This document shows positions 44,431 to 54,970 of a stretch of DNA of 64,000 bases, one piece after another. Under the pieces are notes generated by a model, which saw nothing but the letters and a program-made list of their open reading frames with translations, made no database searches and was not told where the DNA came from. Source of the stretch: Hymenopus coronatus (Eukaryota; Arthropoda; Insecta; Mantodea; Hymenopodidae); contig CM060883.1 in NCBI GenBank assembly GCA_030762935.1, positions 52,164,001 to 52,228,000 of the forward strand, in the 5' to 3' direction. Numbering within the stretch: the stretch's first letter is position 1; the number at the start of each line of letters is the position of its first letter. The position numbers and the translations under genes are program-made.

Positions 44431-45655
44431 GTGTACCTATGACTGAAGTATCTGATCGCTGAAAATTGACATAACTGCGAGTAAACGCATTTGCCGTTTA
44501 CATACTAAACACTCGCTTTTAATTAAAAACACTTGAGCGGTTTTAGAAGTACCAAGAAAAACAGCATAAATAATGTAGTTTAATTTACATGAACAAATGA
44601 GTAGATAAAAATAATTAGAATTATCCGTATGATATTACGGAAATAGCTATATAATTTACCTGTATTATTTGATCTAAATGTATTAGAAAATAGGTGTTTA
44701 AGCGGAAACCTACTCAGTCTGGTCTTATATTATTCTCTTTAGCCCGTGCAGTCGATTCGCGTGAAAGATGGCACAGTGAGAAAATAAGGAAGTCGGGCAA
44801 CTTATTGACCGGAAGTCAAGTTGTCATTCCTTTGTTTTGTTCGTTAAGTGCTTTCTTTCACTAGGAAGAGAAGACGTGAGTAAAAACAACTCGTGACGAA
44901 ACATATAATCGGCGATATGATGAGAAATGCCCTTTGTCAAGCAGATAAATGAGATGTCCTGTTTTCTCTCATTAAAATTAACGGTGAAACAGATTGCAAG
45001 CTAGTGCAGCGCAGTAATGAGCATTTGTATGTGCTTTCATGTCAAAATTGCTGTTTAGTTAACGTTTATAACACTGGTCTTGTATAGGAATACTGAGTTG
45101 AAAGAATATAATGTGACTCCAGATTTAATTACCGTTTTGTGATTCATAATATGTTTTATAATGAAGAGCAGTTGGTTTTATAATCATCGGTACATTGGTG
45201 ATTTATGCTGTTTTAACTGCTACAATTTTTATTTTTTCTACGATCCTTTTCATAGTTAAAAGGAATATTCACGAGGTAATTTCGGTTCAGATAGGCCCCG
45301 TGCAAATTTGTCTGAAGCAGCTTCCTGAATATGTATGTGAATTATACTGATATATTTGGTATAAAAATAAGTACTATTTTATTTCTCAAATGTAAAATAT
45401 ATGTATTTCAACCGCAGCCCGCGTCGTCGGGTATATTACTACAAGGAAGCAAATATTAATTTAAATTGATTTTCAAGTTGGCCAGAACGACTGATCTTAG
45501 GGAATCTGAACATCTATCAGAAATGAAAACACGTTCTAATTCATCTTCTCTTTAATATAAATATAATCTCAATATTATATTCTCAAATACAAAATGTGAA
45601 CATAGTGGCAAAACTTACGTGCTCAACATTAAAGCACAGTATTTAACTGAATTGG
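44431..45655. other. Unassigned AT-rich DNA
   Basis: No gene, splice pair or repeat family was recognised over 1.2 kb. Confidence 0.5.
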
Positions 45656-45661
45656 AAAAAA

Positions 45662-46535
45662 TCTGATGTGTACCATTCACATAACTTTCTCTATATCCCT
45701 GCAGCAAATTATTCTTAAAAAGCTTATACTTCTATTTACTTCATGCTAGTCAGAAAAAAAAAATTAGCAGAAATAGTCTTATTACTTGCTTCCTTGTAAG
45801 TAGAAGCGAAATAAGGGACTACCATAGGTTAAAGTGATAGTGAAAAGCTGGTTGCTATGTCACTGAAGTTCCTTTGTTTGTATGGACAGGAGTTGATAAA
45901 GTCCTGTAGGAGAAAAGTATAAGTTTTCCAAAGCAGAAACCAAAAACAAGGAATGTCTCAAAAACGATGAACTCCACGAAAAATAGTATAGAACATAAAT
46001 TGTGTGTTTTAACGTGCTCTACATTTTTCTTCTGGTAAGTCTTTGTCCATCTCTTACGGTTTAGCAGTTATTCAAAATTCCGTAAAATTCATCCACAATA
46101 AAGTACTGTTCAGAGGCTGTTCCCAGAAAATTCGAAATATATATTTTATTTGTCAGGTAAATAGCTTTAATATACGATATTTTAATCAAAATCGTTAGCC
46201 ATTTTTGAAAAAATCAAAATTTTCGAAAAAAGTTCCATGTAAAGGGCAGTTAGGGGTGGGGGGATTGTTCTCAAAATCTTCGTGTTGCATCCCTGGAAGA
46301 TACTAAACTTAAATACCACGTTTGGTATTTTACCAACTTTTCGTTTTTGAGTTATCGTGTTCACAGACACGGACACACGAACACACACACACACACGGAC
46401 CTTTTTCCGAAAATGCCTTTTTTTAGTTAAAGGGGATCTTAAAACATATATTTCCGGTGAAATCTCGGTATCGAATTTTTGGGTGGAGTGCCATACCTTC
46501 TCTATACCCTATGTACATAGTGCGTATGGAGAAAG
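45662..46535 (+). repeat. Rep-A, full-length copy
   Basis: This runs from TCTGATGTG to GGAGAAAGC, 874 bp. A-runs precede (45656-45661) and follow (46537-46541) it. The CA microsatellite is short and contains interruptions (about 46366-46396). It is one of the copies closest to the family consensus. Confidence 0.9.
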
Positions 46536-46621
46536 CAAAAATACTTAAGAAAAAGTTATAGAATTTAACTGAGCATTTAACTAGAATCATGTAAACCATT
46601 AAGAAATAATAGTTATTTTGT

Positions 46622-46802
46622 GTTGCCCCTGGCCATGCAAAGAGAACAAAATCTCTATATCAACAGCGATAGCTTTTAAAATATAAACTATCGCTTTAGC
46701 CTAGTGTATTCCATTCTATTTATAATGAATTAAGTAATAAGACCATTTCTGCTAATGGTTTTTCTCGATTAGCATAAAGTAGATAGAATATAACGCATCA
46801 GA
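46622..46802 (-). repeat. Rep-A fragment
   Basis: This is the TCTGATG-side end in minus orientation ('ggccatgcaaagagaac' to 'taacgcatcaga'), with a deletion removing most of the 'gtcatgtgaatgg' block. Confidence 0.75.
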
Positions 46803-47203
46803 TTTATTATAATGTAACGTTGTATAAGAATATGTTGCCAGTATAGTGGATTGTTCAAACTTATTGTAGATTGCGCAAAAGAGCAAACAGCTGAATGGAA
46901 GTAATAATGTTGTCCTCCCGACACTTCGCTTAACTCTAGCAGGTGCTCCAACAGTGGGAACCAGCTCAATATGCATGCGGAACTCCATAAATTCTGGGTG
47001 ACCTTCGTGAAGCCTCCCTGCGACACCTTGCACATCAACATGTACTTAGGTTACATTTACAGTTTTTTAAAAAACCATATTCAGATGTACATACATAGGT
47101 TTGATTACCGCTTAGGCACTACTCCGCATACCTCCCTGGCTGTTAGCGAGTTTAGCCCTTTAGTTTGTGCTACGTATTCCATCCCAATCACTGTTTTTGT
47201 TCT

Positions 47204-47252
<49 letters not shown>

Positions 47253-47431
47253 TATCCATTTTTCTTTTACCTTTCCCAAACATTTCCCTATTTAATTCTT
47301 CTCTTTCTGTTGACATTCAACGTTTGCATAGCTATCATCTCTCCTGGCATACTATCTCATTTGTGTTCCCAAATTTCTTTCCTCCAGTTTATGCCTCTTT
47401 ACTCGTACATTCTGTTAAACAGTAAACTCCC
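46803..47431. other. Unassigned DNA with (TC)n
   Basis: This contains a TC run at 47208-47250. The ORFs over it (46971-47492 and others) owe their length to the repeat. Confidence 0.5.
47208..47250 (+). repeat. (TC)n microsatellite
   Basis: About 20 TC units. Confidence 0.95.
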
Positions 47432-47672
47432 CGCATGCCCAAGGTCGTGGGTCCAAACCTGGCGGAGGACGATGGATTTTTTTCGGGCGTAAAAATCCTT
47501 AGCATGGCTTCCTTCGGAAGGGAAGTAAAGCCGTTGGTCCCGTGTCGTAGATTTACGGCACGTAAAAGAACCTCAAGCGTGATAGAGAGGCCTCTGAGCA
47601 AAATTAAGCGGTCTTTCACGCCAATGGGACGCTGAGAACCAGAGTAGTTAAAGAGCGTCCATAAAAAACACG
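47432..47672 (+). repeat. SINE-5 copy
   Basis: The B box-like region is 'cgtgggtccaaacctggcgg'. The body is 'aaaaatccttagcatggctt', 'aaagccgttggtcccgtgtc', 'cggcacgtaaaagaacctca' and 'ttaagcggtctttcacgcc', ending 'agcgtccataaaaaaca'. The A-box part is lost. Confidence 0.8.
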
Positions 47673-47971
47673 CCATTTACATTTCCCCGCATAAAATACA
47701 ACGTTCCAGTTCATTGCTCCTCATCCATTTCAAAAGTATTGCACCTGTTCTCACCAAGGCCAATTCTCCCTTCTCTTGTTTATTACATATGCCTATCTGC
47801 ACAGCATTAACTACATTTAAGCAGAAGCACTCTGCCCCGCTGAATCTGAGCCCTGGTCCGTTCTTTTGATACACCTAGTTGTCTTATTTTCACCCGAGAA
47901 GCTTCTCTTGCATATACTAATATAAATGATGAAATATTCAGGGATGGCGTCTAAAACTCCGCATTATTTTT
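47673..47971. other. Unassigned DNA
   Basis: Nothing is recognisable. Confidence 0.4.
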
Positions 47972-48811
47972 ACTTTATCTATCACGTATGAACACTGTAC
48001 ATGGTGGGTAGAGAAGGTAGATATTGTATTGCACACAAAATTCAATACCGAGATTTCAATGGAAATGTATGATTTGAGGACACTTGAATTAAAAAAGGTA
48101 TTTTTAGAAAAAAGGTCCAATTTTGTGTGTGTGTATGTGTGGACAGGCATAACTCAGAAAACGAATAGTTTAAATGCCAACCTTAGTATTCTAGTTCAGT
48201 ATCTTCCAAGACTGCGACACGAAGATTTTCAGGAAGATAATCTTACCTACCCCAAACTACCCTTTAGACGGAACATTTTTCGAAGTCTTCTTTTTTCTCA
48301 AAATTGGCTCTTAACGATTTTTATTAAAATTCCCTGTATTAAAGACATTTATTTACATGGCAAATAAAATGTATAACCAGAATTTCTTAGGAGTAGCCCA
48401 TGAACTTCTCTTTATTCTCAATGAATTTTGCATAATTAGTAAACTGTAAGAGATAGACAAACATTTACTACACAAAATGTATGTAAATCTCATTAAAATA
48501 CACAATTTATCTCATATACAGTTTTTTTCTAAAATTATTTCGGAGATATGCCTTGTTATTGGTTTTAAAATGTGCAACACTAATGTTCATGCTGGTCAAG
48601 CAAAGAAAAGCTAGTTTCAATTGCATCATATAGCGACTGAATTTTAAAACATTGGTTTTAGCCTGGTTCATTCTCTTCTTTCCCTCCTACTTGGAGAGAA
48701 AACCATTGCTGCTAATGTTTATCTCGATTAGCATAAAGAAGATAGATAGGCGTTTGTAAGAATAATGTGTTGTAGAATAGGTAGAGAAAGTCATGTGAAC
48801 GGAACCATTCA
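47972..48811 (-). repeat. Rep-A, near full-length copy
   Basis: This runs from 'actttatctatcacgtatg' (preceded by T-rich sequence) to 'gtcatgtgaacggaacc'. The last bases of the TCTGATG end are degraded and, unlike other copies, no T-run follows. Confidence 0.83.
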
Positions 48812-48914
48812 GCGCGAGCCGCCACTGTTGTGCTCTTTATCAAGTCATTAAGACAAGGACATTAGAGAACAAATATTAAGCTATCAAAGGTATAAAAATG
48901 GAAATGGAGTTTTA

Positions 48915-49190
48915 TTTATGGACGCTGTTTAACTACTGTAGTTATCAGCGACCCATTTTATGCTGGGAGAGAAAGACCGCTCAATTTTGCTGAGAGGCCC
49001 CTTTATCAGACTTAAAGTTCTTTTACGAGTCGTAAATGTACATTACGGGACCAACGGCTTTATTTACCTTCCAAAGGAAGCCATGTCAAGGATTTTTACG
49101 GTCGAAAAAAGTCATCGCCTTCCTCCGGTTTTGATCTCGCGACCTTGGATACAATAAACTAGCATTTTAACCACTACACCACGGAGGGCG
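48915..49190 (-). repeat. SINE-5 copy with tRNA-like head
   Basis: On the minus strand this begins 'gccctccgtggtgtagtggt' (A-box region TGGTGTAGTGG) and passes 'ggtcgcgagatcaaaaccgg' (degenerate B box). The body matches the other SINE-5 copies and ends 'agcgtccataaa'. It is the copy that shows SINE-5 is tRNA-derived. Confidence 0.8.
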
Positions 49191-49752
49191 ACTATAATAT
49201 ATATTTGGTACGATATACATATTTTACCTTATTACGAATGAAAGGTCCAGTCAAAGTAAATATGCTCACAAAGCTTTTAGATTCAGCGAAAAGCATTGAA
49301 AACAAGTGGCATACGTGATAATAACCACTTAAAACTTCACTCTGCGTGGGGACTCTGAAAAACGTTACGGGTAAATCATTTGCTCTAGACCTTATTGTGT
49401 TTCCAGTCAAACTTGGTAGTGACTCCATGACCCACTTTATCCAAATCTTAGATACCTATGTTGCAATTAGAAATGCAATTATTTTGAAGGTCGAACCCGC
49501 GTGCTGTGATTTAATTTACGATACATCTAACAAGATTGCTGCTAGTCGCTCACAAATTTGGAGAATCTGGTTTATGATTAAAACAGTATTAAGCTCCTTA
49601 GTAACCAATATCTAGGGAATCGATCCAGCGCAGGCAATATTTTATGAAATTTCGTCTCGCATTTTCCTACAACGCTCGGTAAATGTATGTATAACTTAAA
49701 GTGTGTTCATTTTGTGGTGAAAATAAAACAGTGTTGGTCATAATATTACTAC
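49191..49752. other. Unassigned DNA
   Basis: Short frames on both strands around 49192-49615 lack recognisable domains. Confidence 0.5.
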
Positions 49753-49754
49753 AG

Positions 49755-49920
49755 CAGTGTTCCGCAACCGATGTGCCGCGGCACAGTAGTGTGCCGTCAC
49801 ATAGTAAAAGGTTGTAACGCGAACTATCAAGGATCATTGTAATAAATGAATTGGTCGTAAGAGATATTCCTAACTGTACGGTTCCTTGCTGATGGCAATA
49901 AGATGTTGATGGACTTGCAA
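49755..49920 (+). mobile_element. hAT-like transposon terminus
   Basis: CAGTGTTCCGCAACCGATGT, then the palindrome GTGCCGCGGCAC and 'agtagtgtgccgtcac', closely resembles the well-known hAT-type end (CAGTGTTTCCCAACCGGTGTG..., followed by GCCGCGGCAC). Only one end is visible; no matching right end or transposase was found. Confidence 0.6.
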
Positions 49921-49969
49921 TATTACTAATCAGTATACCCGTTACCTGAAAGCTAAGTCCTTTTATATA

Positions 49970-50725
49970 GGGTGTCTACAAAATAAGTAGATTGAGTTAA
50001 CTTACAGGTTATTACTGAGCAGAATATTGACTAGATATTACTTAGTGTTTTGCCGTTGTCACATAGCGTCTACAGCATGTGAGCTGGACGACAGTTTCAA
50101 CGGAAATTTATAAGGATGGACCAACGAATAAAACCACATGAAAACTGTTAATACATGTCAGCGAATAGGCACTGTTGCTGAGGAGTGTCGAGGAGGTCGA
50201 ACCTACCACAAGCGCAGCTGACATTGACGCAATACGGAAGTCAATTGAACGGAGTCCTGCATCTGTACATTGTCTTTCAAGTCTATTTCAAATTCCGCAA
50301 TCATCAGTGTTCAATGTGCTGAAATTCACCTTGAAGAACCATGCCATATCATTTGCCAGTGTTGCACCAACACCATGACGGAATTTGCGATTGACGTGAA
50401 AGACAACATACAGATTTAGGACTCCGTTTAATTGACTCCCGTATTGCGTCAGTGTCAGCTGCGATTGTAGAAGATCGACCTGGTCGAGACTCATCAGCAA
50501 CTATTCATTTACATTTATTTAACAGATTCTATGTGGTTTTATTCGTTATCCATCCTTTCTAAATTTCCGTTGAAACCGTCGTCGCACGGAACAGCCTGTA
50601 GAAGCTATGTGACAACAGCAATACGTTCGGGAATAGTCAGCATACTGTTCAGTGATAAATATGCAACAAAAAGACATTCGTAAGTCACCTCAATCACGAA
50701 ATAGTTACTTATTTTGTAGACACCG
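49970..50725. mobile_element. Fold-back element of about 755 bp built from a transposase 5' region
   Basis: GGTGTCTACAAAATAAGTA at 49971-49989 is matched exactly in reverse at 50706-50724. Similarity between arms continues in blocks for about 340 bp each side ('gttgtcacatagc.tctacag', 'gtttcaacggaaattta', 'gcaatacgg.agtcaatt.aac') to a loop of about 60 bp around 50315-50372. TA flanks both ends. Both arms contain the same piece of a transposase N-terminal region. The end sequence (C-A-[GC]-GGTGT) is like that of the element at 20343. It is non-autonomous, and transcripts would form a long hairpin. Confidence 0.85.
50175..50378 (+). pseudogene. Transposase helix-turn-helix fragment in the fold-back arm
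   Basis: The frame includes SAADIDAIRKSIERSPASVH and IPQSSVFNVLKFTLKN. It has the shape of the second helix-turn-helix of Tc1/mariner-like transposases ('...IR..I...P..S...L....I..SSV..VL'). The mirror arm (about 50370-50480) carries the same segment on the minus strand. The catalytic domain is missing, so this is a remnant. Confidence 0.55.
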
Positions 50726-51602
50726 TGTATGTATCTATTTATTTGCGTTTTCTCATTATCGGCATTTAAACCTCACGTTTTCATAACTTATTTTTACGCA
50801 AACGTTTAGTTATTTGCTTATTTATACTGTTATATGTATTATTCTTCTGTAACATCCTTGTTTTATGGGAATATTTCTGTATAATTTGTAATTTCATGAC
50901 TAATGTAATAAACAAATTACATTTAAAAGGCATGAAAGATTATCTTCGTGGATATACCTTCGCTGAATATAGGGATTAAACTCATAAAAATATATAGGTT
51001 GCTGTGTAACCACGAGGCTATGAAGACCTCTATGATTGGCCTACCTTTCCAAGTTGCATGTCCCTGTTCCAAACTCTTATTTAAGAAAGAGGGTTCTTTG
51101 AAGTGCCGGTCAATAAATTGTTTTTGCTATGAACGGAATTAGTAAATTTTAAGTTCGCATTTTTTTAGGAGGGAAATGTTGTGGGACATCTTTGAAATTA
51201 CCATACTGATGACTGATTTATCATGACAACCTAACCTAGCCACTTTTTTGTGTAAACATCTTAGTTTGTTATTGATGTGATTGTGAATATTTTGTTGTTG
51301 TATTTGGTTATTATTTAAACTTGTTTACAATGCCACGACACAGTAATAGTGTTTTCAGAAAGCGGAAGAATTTTGGAATACTAAAAGAAATCACTGGAAA
51401 TAATGTTGATATTACAGATCCACATTGTTGAAATAAACACTGATGTAGGTAAAAGTAATAGTGATGATGTGAAATGTGTGTACAAAAGTCCATATAATGT
51501 GCTGTAAAATTTGAAGTAGATACAATAAATAGTTTCTGAGAAAATGTTCCTTGAAAGCTTAAATTTTAACATTGTCATTATGTGCCTTACGGGTCCCCTT
51601 AA
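50726..51602. other. Unassigned AT-rich DNA
   Basis: Nothing is recognisable; frames are short. Confidence 0.5.
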
Positions 51603-51996
51603 GTACTTTAAAACTGAAACCAATAACTCGGAATATCTCGAAAAGGTTAACTTTACGAAAATTGTTTATGACATAAATTGTGTTTTAATGAGATCTACCT
51701 TTTTTGTGTAGTAAGCATTTATCTATCTCTTACGGTTTACCAGTTATAAAAGTATAACTGGTAAACATAATTATACAAAAACCATCCAGAATGAAGAGAT
51801 ATCCAGAGGCTGTTCTCAGAAAATTCAAAATCTACATTTCGTTTGTCATATCTACTTCAAAAGAAGCAAGTAATAAGATTAATTCTGGCAATGTTTATCT
51901 TGATTAGCATAACGTAGATAAAAGAATACTCTTTTGTAAGGAAAGTTTGTTGGTGGAACAGCTAGAGAAAGTCATGTGAATGGAACAGATAAGATT
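51603..51996. repeat. Chimeric Rep-A: plus-strand middle joined to minus-strand end
   Basis: 51603-about 51850 is plus orientation ('aaactgaaaccaataactcgg' to 'tctacatttcgtttgtcata'). About 51852-51996 is the TCTGATG-side end in minus orientation ('ctacttcaaaagaagcaag' to 'ggaacagataaga'). A small extra inverted repeat (ACTGGTAAAC / GTTTACCAGT) lies near 51736-51765. The junction suggests a fold-back or deletion within an inverted pair. Confidence 0.75.
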
Positions 51997-52049
51997 TTTC
52001 ACATTCATGGATTACTTAATCCAATAATCAAGCGATATTAACTTGCGGT

Positions 52050-52415
52050 AACGTTCGAGGTTCATATTCAAGAGGTCCGGATTCGATTATCGTTGGGCCT
52101 GTCATTCTGACTATATAATTCCGCGAATTTTCCTATCATGTCATTTACCTTATATTTTTCGGAGTCCAGGAATTAGGCGATGGAAGGCGGGTGAGGCATA
52201 TGGTGGTGGCGTTTGCTTTCTGGAATTGTCTTCCCTGCCTTGGTATGAAATGGCCTCTCAGAGGCCTTCCATAGGAAAGATAGGTCTATGGGCCGTCAAG
52301 AAGAATATGTAGAGAAGTTAAGGGACCCAACTGTGTCTGAGGGTATCGCCCCAGGTCTGATTTCCATGTGACCTTTGCTCCATCCCTTTCCCTGTGAGAT
52401 TAAGTTCCAGATTCC
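52050..52415 (+). repeat. SINE-like element
   Basis: A B box-like GGATTCGATTATC (52079-52091) is followed by a GC-richer 300-bp body ('ggtggtggcgtttgctttctg', 'tgtgtctgagggtatcgcc'). I see no second copy in the window, so the assignment rests on promoter-box resemblance and composition. Confidence 0.4.
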
Positions 52416-52526
52416 TCCGTTTTCTGATAATAGTAATATGTACTTTTATGTAGCACTAATTATTTAAACTGTATTCATGATATGCATAAGTAAACTTACC
52501 TTAATAATATGTTTCTTTCTTTGCAG

Positions 52527-52564
52527 ATTACTATAAATCACGACGGCAGGCGGAGTTAAGAAAG
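52527..52564 (+). CDS. Candidate internal exon of an unidentified gene
   Basis: A pyrimidine-rich tract ending TTTGCAG directly precedes position 52527, and AAG/GTAAAT follows at 52565. The 38-nt segment is open only in its third frame, giving YYKSRRQAELRK, a charged helix-like peptide; the other frames have stops. Entry phase 1, exit phase 0, the same as the candidate at 1975-2021, so the two could not be consecutive exons. I do not recognise the protein. A chance splice-like pair cannot be excluded. Confidence 0.33.
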
Positions 52565-53680
52565 GTAAATTCATTTGTCATTAAATTGTTTTATTGTAAT
52601 GGTTTAGAGAAACTTTGCGTTTGTCATATTTGCAGTTCCTTCCTCCCTTAAAAGATTAAATGGACATTTATCTGAAAGCTTTTTGTTGAATACTCATTTT
52701 TAAATCATTCGCAATATCTATGATAGTTTTAATTGACTTTCTAGATATTATTCATGAAAGGATGAACACAGATATATACAAATGTACTGATGAAGTCATA
52801 CCCCTTGCAACTAAGGGTGGGGACGGTGCAGAGTAAAACCAATGAATGACTCTTGCACTTGTGGCGCATCTATACGGTATACCGTAAAACCGCGGTTGTA
52901 CCCAAATGAAGGCAATATATACAATACCTGTTGAATTAATGTTCCTTCCGAATTCTGTAAACTAGTCTGGCATCTCATGACAACCAGGGTTATCCCCCCT
53001 CCGCACCCTTTGCTCATACTTTGAAGTAAAGTTCCCACAGCTCAGACGGCCAAACGACAGCTGCCTCCACGGGAATGAAGACTAAATTGGGAAACAAGAA
53101 CCACGAGGCACTAACTCCCCACAAGGGCACTGTAGGTCACTAGTGTAGTTAGGCGGGAAGGAGACATTTCTGATTGGCTGTTTTAAGTTATGAAGCACGT
53201 AACATCTGAACAATGAGGAAGAAGCTTAAGAAAAAGTAAATGAACCTCAAAGGCAGGCATGTAGAACCATCTTGGATTTTGGTAACAAGAATATTTTGGC
53301 TTTGTCCGAGGACTTTGGCAAGGAACAGAAGCTTCTGCTTGAATATGTTTATGAGTAATAATGGTATTTTCTGTGAATTAATTAAAATTCGCAGTCATTA
53401 GGTAGAAGGCGTTAGACACTCTTAATAGATTATGGTTGTGCTACAAAAATTTGAGAACGGGTTGCTTACACGTTTCACATATTTGTTCGGAATGGTACGT
53501 GACCTAGTATGATTTTATCGGCTCAATATTTTCCTGTGTCTATTTCCTTCACGTTCAGTAAGTTCATGTCCCAATTTTCGGACGAAGATTTCTGAATTCT
53601 TCCACTCTGCTATTGTATTTGGGTCAAGCCTCTACCTGTGCATAACCGCTTTAAGTGCGAATGTCCCGTTCTGAAAATCT
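52565..53680. other. Unassigned DNA, 1.1 kb
   Basis: A mildly GC-richer part (52800-53160) has no recognisable domain or repeat partner. Confidence 0.5.
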
Positions 53681-53810
53681 GAAGTGGAAATATATGAGCC
53701 AATCAAAATATTAACATTCTAATAGGCTTTCCGCCATTAAGTCCAAATTTGAAGTGGAAATATAAGAGCCAATCAAAATATTAAAATTCTAATAGGCTGT
53801 CATTAAGTCC
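53681..53810 (+). repeat. Two-copy tandem repeat, 70-bp unit, with CCAAT
   Basis: GAAGTGGAAATAT starts at 53681 and 53751. Each unit carries GAGCCAATCAAAATATTAA and TTCTAATAGGCT. The second copy lacks a few bases in 'ttccgccattaag'. Confidence 0.85.
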
Positions 53811-54970
53811 GTTATGACTGTGATGGTGGTGTAGTTGAAGTCTGGTGTGATTTGTACTTCCTTTGAGCTAGAGTAACGTTCTTGAAGTTGGCGTGGTAGC
53901 TGAGTGTTTATTGGTTGTGGATTCTGTGGAATTGGCTGTGATTTGTTCATTTGAGGAGAAGTTTCTCTTGTGGTGTTTATTCTCAGTTGTAGGGGTTGCT
54001 GTGTGTGCTTCTTCTTCTTCTTCTTCTTCTTCTTCTGTGGACGTACATATTTATAACTGAGGTAGTGGCCGGTTTGTGTTTGTTCCCATTAGTCGTACTA
54101 CTGTGTTGTGCATGGTTTCCCGAGGATAGTATATGCAGCAGATCTGGGCAGTGTAGTGATCGGATCCGTGACATGTTGCGAAGTATCGACGGCGCCTTGA
54201 GAGATCGTGCTGTGATACCGATGTTAAGTATGGAGCTCCACCGACGTGGCGGTGTGGTAATGAACAGCTTTCTGTGGCCTGTCCATATTGGTTTAATCAT
54301 ACGCACATTGAAGTCCATTTTTTTCGGATTTCCTCTATCCGAAATTCTCTTCGATGAATGTTATTCCGTGTTGAGGGCTGCGGTGTACTGATTTCTGTCC
54401 TGAAACAAGTAGATGAGCGGCGTTGGTCCTCTGAGGTTACAGATTCTGACAGCCTTCACTAAGGTAGGTCAGACACACTGAACCTGTTCCAGGAAGAACC
54501 GTTTTGGCACTAAAGTGTCCAAAGCGTCCAATGATCTCATCAGCTAGTGGTGCTATGGTTGCCGTATCGATATATATCAGCGGTGATAGCTGCATGAATC
54601 TGTGGGTGGCAGGGGTGCTGGCTTCGCGCTTGGTGAGTAGACATCTCTTGAGATGGTCGTCTTTGTAGTGTTCGATGGTGATCAGCGTCTCATCAAACAT
54701 CGTTTTCGTCATTTCTGGTGTGTACTTTTCTTTCTTCTTATTCGTCGTCTTTGTGGTAGACAGTTGGTGTCTCTAGAGTTGATGTTTTCGATGTGGGTGT
54801 GTCGATATCTTGTGAGTTGTTTGGTGTTAATGTGGTTAGGCGTGATGTTCTGCGATTCGTCAAATATATTCTTCATTGTTACTGCGACGAGTTTCTTCCC
54901 ACTTTTTTTCTTCGTGGCGCTATGCTATGCTCTCCCCGGTGGTGGGATAGTTAATACTCGGGTTAATATT
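53811..54970 (-). other. GC-richer block, possibly a decayed unidentified coding sequence
   Basis: On the minus strand, the frame at 54712-54437 (91 codons) contains ITIEHYKDDHLKRCLL and FGHFSAKTVLPGTGSVCLTY. A second frame (54318-53983) ends in an Arg-rich stretch from a (TTC)n repeat. Composition and continuity suggest an old ORF of a mobile element, but I recognise no domain. The long plus-strand frame at 53996-54391 starts in the TTC repeat and looks like a shadow. Confidence 0.3.
54008..54036 (+). repeat. (TTC)n microsatellite
   Basis: About nine CTT units. Confidence 0.95.

Noticed and set aside
46971..47492. A 173-codon plus-strand frame
   Set aside because: Its middle is the (TC)n repeat and its end lies in a SINE-5 copy.
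53996..54391. A 131-codon plus-strand frame with a Leu-rich start resembling a signal peptide
   Set aside because: The Leu run is encoded by the (TTC)n microsatellite, and the remainder has no recognisable domain.
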